Shown one piece after another: positions 56,401 through 64,000 of a DNA stretch of 64,000 nucleotides; position 1 is the first letter of the stretch, and every line of letters starts with the position of its first letter. The notes beneath the pieces are model-generated. The model was not told the DNA's origin. It did not search any database and saw only the letters and a list, made by a program, of their open reading frames with translations. This stretch comes from Deuterostichococcus epilithicus. Taxonomy: Eukaryota > Chlorophyta > Trebouxiophyceae > Prasiolales > Stichococcaceae. The stretch lies in contig JAVTLE010000013.1 of the NCBI GenBank assembly GCA_033439295.1, positions 2,666,001 to 2,730,000 of the forward strand, in the 5' to 3' direction. The position numbers and the translations under genes are program-made.

Positions 56401-57979
56401 CCGCACCGGCGCACATGATGGATCGCAGCTCCGCCAGGTCTCGCCGCCGCTGCGACGCCAGCGCCGCCTGCTGCCGCTCCAGGGTGTCCGCCGCCGCCAG
56501 CGCCGCCCACGCCTCCGCTTCCTCGCCTTCCTCCGCCGCTGGCCTGCTCCCGACCGGCGGCTGCGGCGGTGCAGTGCCGTCGTCGGCAGCCGCTGAGCTG
56601 GCGTCGCTTGCAGAGGAGGCCCGCCGTCCCTGCTGGCCTGCTGCTGGCACAGCCGTAGTGCACAGGGGGGCATCAGCCGCAGTGGCCGGCCTCGCCGCGG
56701 CATCTGTGCCTGCTGCCGCGCAGGCTGCACCGTCGCCATCGCTGGCCGCCGCGGCACGCTTCCAGTGGTGCTGTGGCTGATGCCGCGGCGTTCCGAGAGC
56801 CTGTGTTGTTTCAATTCGGCCCTCTGTGGCTGGCAGAATCCAATTGCTTGCAGCAGGAGGTGGCACACTTTCGACATAGCCCCAAGGCTCGCCAGCGGCG
56901 GCGGCGGTTGCTGCATCTTCACCGTCAGAAGCAGAGCTCCTTGGGGCAACTGACCCAGTGGCAGCAACGGCTGTCAGGCGCTGCAGCGCGGCCTCCGCCG
57001 CCGCTACAGCGGCTGCCACGTCCGCATCCTCCGCCACGTGCGGCAGGCTGCTGCCGCCGGCCGGTGGTGCACATTCTGCTGCCTGGCTGGCTGCCGAGGC
57101 CGCCTCGCTGCTTGCAGCAGTTTCGGCTGGCTTGGCAGGTTTCGCGCGGACTGCACATGCAGGCTCCAGCGGAGAGCTGTCAAGGCCCGGAACCGCTGAC
57201 CCAGGAGCACAGATGCCGCTGCCACCACCATGCACGCTGCTGCATCCAGGGCTATGCTGGTTTCCGCCGCCCGCCGCCTCGTTGCCACTGCAGCCGTGTG
57301 CGCTGTCCTCTGCGGTGTGCGGCATCTGCCCCCATGCCATTGTGACGCCGCCATCGCCGCTGCTGTCGCCGTCGCTGAAGCTCAGATCAGCTGCAACCTT
57401 TGCTCCTGCCGAAGTGTCGTCCGTGGAGCTGCGCCCGCTGCTCGCGCCCGCCACAGAGCCGTGCTCCGGTGATTCGCTGAGGCGTGGCCGCTTCAATGGC
57501 GACTCCAGCGCCTCAGGGCTTGCTGGCGCTAGCGACGGCGACCTCGACATGGAGCGCTGCATGCCGTGCTGCAGCTGCGAGCTGGGGCCAGCGCCGCCGT
57601 CCAGCGACCAGCACAGCGGGCTGGGTGTGGCTTCTCCGGGAGTGCTGCTGCCGACGCTGAACAGCATCGCGTGCGGCGCCCTGGCTGGCGCCTCCGAGCC
57701 AACCAGGCCTGTGGCGGGCGTGCTTGCAGCAGCTTCCACTGCTCCGGTCCCAAGGTCGACAATGAAGGGCGACTGGCCGGCGGCAGAGGCCCCGGCTGGC
57801 TCTGGTGCTGCCGTGCCGCCGCGGCTGCCTGCTATGCCCTGGCTGTGCCGGCCAGCGATGACCAGGGCCTGCAACGCAGCCTCCAGCGGGCTGAGCGGCA
57901 TCCGGTGCTTGCTCGGCTGCGGCTGCTCGCTGGACTCCCATAGCGGGTTGTCCACGCTGGACCGCACGCACCACGACAT
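53488..57979 (-). CDS. Large low-complexity protein with coiled-coil segments, function unknown
   Basis: Six exons in phase 0 (56357-57979, 55837-56187, 55440-55655, 55184-55288, 54195-54890, 53488-54012) give 1171 residues from ATG 57979, the first in-frame ATG. The sequence is Ala/Ser/Gly/Pro-rich with Ser-Pro clusters (SRSPSLAPASPEALESPLKR). Helical, probably coiled-coil stretches include TLERQQAALASQRRRDLAEL, MNRSTHSVASQDLQCRLDSI, VQLAARLAASEAHAADLE, VRLEAAVTAGKRAERKLTEV LGDWRASVAQMASTQ, and LQVSAALQAAVALLREHERA. A KRPRLSESPE patch could be a nuclear signal. No family is recognised; a centrosomal/scaffold or regulatory role would be guesswork. GC-rich antisense frames of similar length are shadows. 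The short introns carry GTGCGT, GTGCCC, GTACGT, GTCGGC and GTGAGG donors. Confidence 0.7.
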
Positions 57980-59041
57980 TCTGGGGCGCCAATCGGCAGT
58001 CCTGTGCCCGCTGCCCTGCAGCGCAGCATATTGCAAAGCGCGTTGCTGGCAGCTGGGAGGTTTACTAGACGGAAGTCATGCGGTGCACAAAAGCGCCATC
58101 GCATGCTGGGGTAGCATACTAATTAGTGAAGAACCATAGCAGCCTACGTTGTCACCTGCGTCACCACAAAGGGGCCCCTTGTCAGCGAGACTCGTGTGAT
58201 AGACGATTCGGTACCGTCACGATGTTCCAATCGCGGTGGGTGCCGCGTTCGCGGCCGTGCTGCTGACTCAACCGTGCAAACAAGTGCAACTGTTCGTCGC
58301 GTGACACCCTGACGGGGTAAAACTCGTCCAGCCAACGACGCAGTCAATATCAGCTCATCAACGAATGGCCTACGGCACACGCTGGAACGGCACGAATGCG
58401 TGCCTAGCAGCTGACGCAGGCGAAATCAAAGGTTCGCGCGGCTGCGGTTTTGCACGCATCGACGACCCCTGCGAGCTTCCGACAGAGCGAGGGCGCTCAG
58501 CGATGTGCACTTGCTCGCTTGCAGCTCCTCATATTCATCTTCGGTCTGCCTGTGTTGCAATGCGCCGTTTCGGACCAACTCGCTGACGCTGGTTGCAAGT
58601 ACAGATTAACCGATGCGAATCCGAGTTTTGGCATGATCGCCCTCGTATCAGCTGCACGGTTGATTGAATGATCTTGATCAATTTCTGCATCGATCAACAC
58701 CGATGGCGCTGTCACGGGGAACGGCCGGACTGAATTTGCATGTGCGCCTTTGTCCTCAAACCGCGTCAGCGGCGCTGAGCGCTGCACGGTGAGGTTGCAG
58801 CAATGCCGGTGACCAGCTAAGCCAGTAAATCCGCCGCCTGCATCCTTGGGAACGATCATGAACACGGTGGTCTTTAAAGAGGTGAGAGCATTCCGACGGC
58901 CAGCCGCAAGTGGGTGTGCACATTCTCATACTGAGCGATGACAGCCGCTGCATCTCGACACGGCCATGCTCGTATGCACCGTCGACGGGGGTGACGAGCT
59001 GCGACTCGACCCGCACATCAACAGCGAGATGCGCGGAGCAC
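57980..59041. promoter_or_regulatory. Divergent intergenic region, unknown gene / CPSF160
   Basis: The region of 1.06 kb between divergent starts should carry both promoters and possibly a first CPSF160 exon. No motif was singled out. Confidence 0.4.
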
Positions 59042-62000
59042 ATGGCACATTGCGCGCACGGCTCTGCTGGCTCGCAGATCCATGCACCGACGGGCATCAC
59101 CCACGCGGTGGCGGGCGCCTTCACGAGGCCTGCGGCGGCAGACGGCACGCAGCCGGACCTAGTGGTCGCACGCTCCACCCGCCTGGAGCTGTGGCACCCA
59201 AGGTGAGCGCATTCCATCTGCATGTGTGATGCATAATCCGTTCCGGTCGACAGAGCATCCTGTCGCTTCGGCCAGGCGAGGTGCATGCACCCCCCGAACA
59301 CCATGCGGGCATGAAGACGCGGCAAAGTGGCGCGCCAGCAAGGTCAACCCTGCACAATCCTGCACACGCAGCATCGGCGTCTGCATACGCAAGCGTCAGA
59401 ATCGTGGGTGCAGGCCATACGGCGACGGCGGCGTGCGCCTGGAGGCGGGCACTGTCGAGCGCCTGTGGGGCGTCGTGGAATCGCTGGCGGTGCTGCGCAG
59501 CCGGCAGGAGGGCCGCGGGCGCGACGCCCTGGTGCTCACCTTCAGGTGCGCTTCAGCATTGCTTGAAAACTTCCTACTTCGGGAGAAAGACGAGTGATTC
59601 TGATGAGCCAATCAGCAGGCAGTGTCGCTCCTGCGTGACGCGAAAGTAGACTCGACATCGATCTGCCCCTGGGAGCACGACATTTGCCCGCAATCGGGGC
59701 AGCCGGGGTCGGCCTACACAATGCAGCCACAAAGTCTTGGGCGTACGCACAGCAGCACGTCCTGTCAAGCCCACAACTGCAGGCGGCACCGAGCCCAAGC
59801 GACCCCGCACCCCAGGCCACTGTGCACGCTGCCAGTCCCGCATGCTGCATCAGACCTGCAGGCAGGATTGACCTCAGCAGGCGAAGGCTTGCGTACCCCG
59901 TGCCACCTTGTGTTGCGCTCGAACAGCATGCCAATGTGCCTGCTACCGTCCAGGCATCTCCAAGCATAACTTGCGAGCTTTCGGTTCATATGGATCAGTC
60001 CGTACATGTGCTGCGGCGTCTGTGTTGCAGCTCATCACACCGTCGCATGCGCAGTCGAAGGTGAAGGCGAATCCAAGCAGAAGTGCAGCAGTCTTACATT
60101 GTCCGCTCTTTTAACACCTGAATCATGCAGGGACGCCAGGCTGGCGGTGCTGGATTATGACAGCGGCGCGAACTAGTCCTGGCACATCCTAGATCAAAGT
60201 CTTCCGCGCTTTCAACACCTAAACCCTGCACTCCTTACGGCAACGTCAAGCTGGCGGTGGCAGAGTCAGACTACTTCACAAAGACAATGACTATGTGTTG
60301 CTGGCTTCAGAGACGCCAAGCTGGCGGTGCTGGAGTGGGATGATGCGGCGGACCGGTTCCGCACCAGCAGCCTGCACTTCTTTGAGGGCGACGCCGCGCT
60401 GCGCGGCGGGCGGCGCGCTTTTGCGCGTGGACCCAAGGCCGTCTGCGACCCGCAGGCGAGTCTGCCTTGCGGCGGCAGCATTGCTGCATGCATGACCTGT
60501 CCTCAGAGAGAGCCAGAGGGGTAAGAGTACACTCGCAGATGAAATCTATAGAGGGTAACGAGGAGTGCATACAGGGTGACCAGAGATACCTTGTCGATAT
60601 ATCAAGAGACCAAGCACCGGTTGGATTTGCGGCTGGGCGGCGCACAGGGTGCCTGCGGCTGCCGTTGCACAACTTCCTGCTGTCGGCGAGCAGCTGTGCG
60701 ATCAATGTGCTGCAGCAGTGCTCGCCGCGCCGCGCAGCAGACACTGAACTCTCAATCTCGCCGCAGGGCCGCTGCGCGGCGGTACTATTCTACGGGCATC
60801 AGCTGGCGGTGCTGCCGGCGGTGGGCTCCGACACGCCTGAGCTCGGCGACGAGCTGGATGGCGGTGGGGGTGCTGGACCCGACAGCGGCAGCAGCGGCGG
60901 CGCCGCAGCCGGGGTTGCCACCAGCTACATCGTTGACTTGTCAGCGCAGGGCATCCGCGAGGTGCGGCACCAGCAGCTGTGTCATGCGCAGCTGCTTGTG
61001 TGCAGCGAAGGAAGGGCAGGCCGTTCTGCCGCAAGCAGTGCTTTGCTGCGTGGATACACATGAATGCCCGCAGATGGCGGCAGACAGGCATGCATCATGT
61101 GCACAGCTCGGTCGAAGCCTCAATGCTACGGCCAGCAGCATGGGTCGTCCTCCCGGCTGGCACGTGATGACATCCAGCTGTTCAGCCATTTGTGATGCAG
61201 TGATATGGCGGCAAGCCATATCTGCGCAAACCATTACACATGAAACATGTCCAGTGCAACCTGCAACGCTTTCACAGAATGGCCGGGCCATACAGCTCAC
61301 CACCGCTCCGAGATGCAGAGCATGCGCTGAGCCAGTCGGTGGCTCATTCCCGAGCAGCAGGTGTCGCACCAGAGCTCGTAAGCCAATGCAGCATCTCGTC
61401 AGATTGTTTACTTTTGTTTCTTTATAGTGCGCATGAGCATTGCATTGCATTTTCTGCAGGTGCGGGACCTGGTGTTCCTGCACCGGTACAACGAGCCGAC
61501 ACTGCTGCTCCTACACGAGGTGCACAACTCGCCTCCAGACACCATCCTGACGCAGCAGCGTGCCGCCGCTGCTTTTGGTCGTCCCGGTCTGCCACACCCA
61601 GCAACATTAGCGCCCTGTCCTGAGGGACATGCCTGTCCAGCAAGGTCGCTGTCACCTTGCCGAGTTTTCGCGAAGCTGGTACATTGCCTATCGCCCAGTG
61701 ACCAAATGCTTTTCACTTTGTATGCCGGGTTTAAAGGAGCAATCCGGATGTCACTGGGCTGCCCCCCCGCGCAGGGAGGCCAGCCGACGTGGGCGGGGCT
61801 GCTCGCCGAGCGGCGAGACACCTGCGCGCTCGCGGCGCTGTCGCTGGACGTCGCAGGGCGGCGGCAGCCGCGCATCTGGGGCGCCGCAGGGCTGCCCGCT
61901 GACGCGCACGGCCTGGCGGCGGTGCCCGGCGGCGGCGCGCTGGTGCTGGCGCACAACCTGCTGCTGTACCACACCCAGGTGTGTCTTTGGCACACATCCT

Positions 62001-64000
62001 GCTGCTGTACCACACCCACTCTTGTTATCATCGTCATCATGCATCTTGATTCTCGATGCGAACTGCTAGGACTGCGCTGGCTGCGAACAGCAGTGGCGCA
62101 ACCCTGCTGTTGTACCACACTCAGGTGCGTGGGGTGCAGTTAGGGCCTCCCAGTTTCCCACAGGTGGACAGGTAGGAGGTAGGTTGTGCCGGTCCTGGCG
62201 CACAGATTGTTGATGTAATTGATGCGGGTGCGCCCCAGGCGTGGCTCCAGCGCCTGATTGCGACTTGCTGCTGCATGGGCTGTTGTGTTGTTGTTCTGCT
62301 CGTGGATTTAGCTCCTGCAGAGTTCGCCTGAGCACTGTGCATCGCTGCAGCCTGCTGAGCAGAATGACATTGGCTGCACCGTGCCTGAGTCATTTGCTTG
62401 ATGCTGGCAGGCGCGCTTGCAATGCTTGGTTTTGGTGTTTGGCACGTTGACAGCGGGCTTGTGTGAAATAGAGAGCTTGACGCATGCATTGTTGACACAG
62501 ATGTTCCAGTGCTTGGAATGGCAATGCAAAGGTCAGGCCTCCATTTCAAGCAGGCTCAAAGCCCATTGGCGCGTCTCAGTTCACAACCATGTGCACATTG
62601 GCACTCGAACCCACTGACAGCATCCGCTCAAGAAAACTTGAGCTCGACGGTCCTACAGGGCTCATCCTGCGCGCTGGCAGTCAATGGCCACGCGGCGGCG
62701 GGCGTCGCGCCGCCGGCGGTCGAAATGAATGAGATGGTGGAGCCGCCGGCCGCCACGGCAGCGCGCCACGCAGCCCGCTACTTTGACAACGTGCACCCGG
62801 TGAGCACCACATGTCTCGCGCATGCTTGTCACTGGCATTTTATAAACAGCGCTGATGGAGCTGCTGGCGGCCACCGCAGCATGCCGAGCCGTGATGCCCG
62901 CTGACAATGTGCAACCTGTAAGATGCATGACCCAGCTAGCTCGACGCCTCACAGATAGCGCTAGCGCACGGTCCGCACTGCCTGCCGCCGCTGGGGATGT
63001 CTCCAGACGTCCCATGTGCATGGTTCAAGTCATCAGCTGCGCAGCCCGGACATGCCAATGCAGGCGTCTGCTGGGCCATGACCATGAGCCTGCTGAACGC
63101 CGTCAAACAAAACTTGACGTCCCACAAACAGGCAGCAGCGCCCGCAGCCGCAAAGAACGCGCCGCGTGCCGAGGGCGTGGACGTCGAACTGGACGCCTGT
63201 CGCGTCGGCTGGCTGGACGCGCGCACGGCGGTGATAGGCGCCAAGTCGGGGCAGCTTCTGGCGGCGACGCTGGTGGCCGAGGGCGGCAGCATGCGCCGCA
63301 TCCAGGTGCCTTTTCTTGTCGTGCCCTTGTGATGTCGTGGCCCTGATTGGCTGGGTTGAGGAACAAGACCCAGCACACTGCACATGGGCAACACGCACAC
63401 ACCATGCCAATGTGCAGTCGGTGCAGCGCTCGGCTGGCTGCAAATGCTTGACCCCGAGGCGGCATGCAACAGCGTGTTTGATGTTCTCTTTGAGGCACTT
63501 GTGACAGTCTCTGGCGCCTCCTGACCAATTCGACTGCGGCAGGAGCCATGCGTGCAGTGTGCTCGTGCATCATCAGCAAACTCATATGAATCGTCATGTC
63601 ATATTCGTGTTACAATTCGAACCTCGCAGCTGTCTAAGGCGAGCGTGGGGTCGCCAGTGTCAGCGCTGGCGTCCCTGGGAGCGGGCAACTTGTTCCTGGC
63701 ATCCTGGGTCGCAGACTCTCTGCTGGTCTCCGCCGTCAAGCAGCAGCCGAAGGTGCAGCGCTTCACCGGCAAGATGCTGCTCGAAATTGCAGTACTGCAG
63801 GCAGTGGCAGCAGCAGCCCTGGCAGCAGCTGTTAGCTTATATTGCTGAGGCTTCGCGCTAGACTTATTTGCTGCCGCTTCTCCCAACGAGGTATTGCTCT
63901 TTCTGAATGCAAAACCTAGCGAGGGTGCATACCTGCCTTCAATGGCCCCTTGCAAAACCGTCTCATCTCCTTGCGGGGCACTGCAAACGAGTACCGCTGG
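59042..64000 (+). CDS. CPSF160: Cleavage and polyadenylation specificity factor 160 kDa subunit (CPSF160/CFT1), 5' part
   Basis: Scaffold of the mRNA 3'-processing complex, built of beta-propellers. Exons: 59042-59202, 59414-59545, 60311-60455, 60767-60961, 61460-61519, 61775-61978, 62659-62799, 63132-63305, 63630-63752, all in phase; the gene continues past 64000. Matching blocks in order: HAPTGITH, PDLVVARSTRLELW, GRDALVLTFR-DAKLAVLEWD, SSLHFFEG, DPQ-GRCAAVLFYGHQLAVLP, TSYIVDLS, VRDLVFLHRYNEPTLLLLHE, PTWAGLLAERRDTCALAALS, VLAHNLLLYHTQ, GSSCALAVNGHA, VELDACRVGWLDARTAVIGA KSGQLL, LSKASVGSPVSALASLGAGN, and LASWVADSLLV. The ATG at 59042 is plausible, but an acceptor at 59082 would allow an upstream first exon. 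The intron after 60455 has a GC donor (CAG then GCGAGT). The last block has SWVAD where the family has SRLGD. Confidence 0.93.
60085..60275 (+). repeat. Two tandem echoes of a CPSF160 exon start
   Basis: The intron before exon 60311-60455 holds two diverged copies of its acceptor region and start. Copy 1 has GCAG then RDARLAVLDYDSGAN (about 60130-60170); copy 2 reads NVKLAVAESDY (about 60240-60270). The real exon reads RDAKLAVLEWDDA. Upstream flanks also match (AGTCTT...CGCT.TT.AACACCT at about 60089 and 60200), so the unit is about 110 bases long and was tandemly duplicated. Confidence 0.88.
61990..62130 (+). repeat. Two echoes of a CPSF160 exon end
   Basis: After exon 61775-61978 (ending NLLLYHTQ then GTGTGT) the intron contains ILLLYHTH at about 61996-62022 without a donor, and TLLLYHTQ followed by a GTGCGT donor at about 62099-62130. 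The second copy's donor fits the local consensus better than the real one. Confidence 0.88.
63753..64000 (+). other. CPSF160 intron at the window edge
   Basis: After the GTGCAG donor at 63753 the frame could also read on to a stop at 63848, giving a hydrophobic Ala-rich tail. Since the family continues for about 1000 more residues, an intron is preferred. Confidence 0.5.

Noticed and set aside
56958-58139. 393-codon plus-strand open frame
   Set aside because: Antisense to the first exon of the 1171-residue minus-strand gene, which joins five further exons in phase; no homology on the plus strand.
1-64000. CRISPR arrays, tRNA or rRNA genes, prophage or insertion sequences
   Set aside because: Looked for and not seen; the repeats present are tandem minisatellites, exon-edge copies and local gene-fragment duplicates.

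Overview
The window is nuclear DNA of a eukaryote, most likely a green alga of the Chlorella/Coccomyxa type (trebouxiophyte-like chlorophyte; inference). Genes are GC-rich, split into many short exons of about 50-250 bases with introns of roughly 100-700 bases, and no operons, Shine-Dalgarno sites or bacterial-style genes are visible. An ARA6-type Rab, a Rubisco-LSMT-like SET protein and a thylakoid-type bestrophin point to the green lineage. Gene models were built by hand from splice sites and reading-frame continuity; internal exons join in phase, but several first exons were not found.

Layout: THO2 of the THO/TREX mRNA-export complex (minus, 1-8343, 3' end outside); a Maf-like pyrophosphatase (plus, 9275-10417); a protein with two HMG-like boxes and a Tudor-like tail (plus, 10692-14783); a DUF177/YceD plastid protein (minus, 15942-17244); an AIG1/FAR-17a membrane hydrolase (minus, 19319-21635); a SET-domain methyltransferase (plus, 23547-25668); an unknown membrane protein (minus, 26829-27601); an alpha/beta hydrolase (minus, 28963-31833); a FUS/TAF15-like RRM-glycine protein (minus, 32780-33819); an ARA6-like Rab GTPase (plus, 34536-35941); an F-box/LRR protein with a huge acidic insert (plus, 36403-42796); a bestrophin anion channel (minus, 44171-47597); a repeat-rich block with a zinc-ribbon gene and decayed copies (minus, about 48.7-53.3 kb); a 1171-residue low-complexity protein (minus, 53488-57979); and CPSF160/CFT1 (plus, 59042 to beyond 63752). 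THO2, CPSF160 and the FUS-like protein all act on mRNA, but nothing suggests that their proximity is functional.

The most unusual signal is genome-structural. At least 12 splice junctions in 8 unrelated genes have diverged partial copies ('echoes') of the exon edge in the neighbouring intron, often with the AG acceptor or GTGCGN donor still attached. The spacing (mostly 55-140 bases) and one clear case of about 110-base units suggest repeated small tandem duplications across splice sites. The same genes use GTGCGN donors very often, contain about eight GC-AG introns, and one has a 19-nt microexon.
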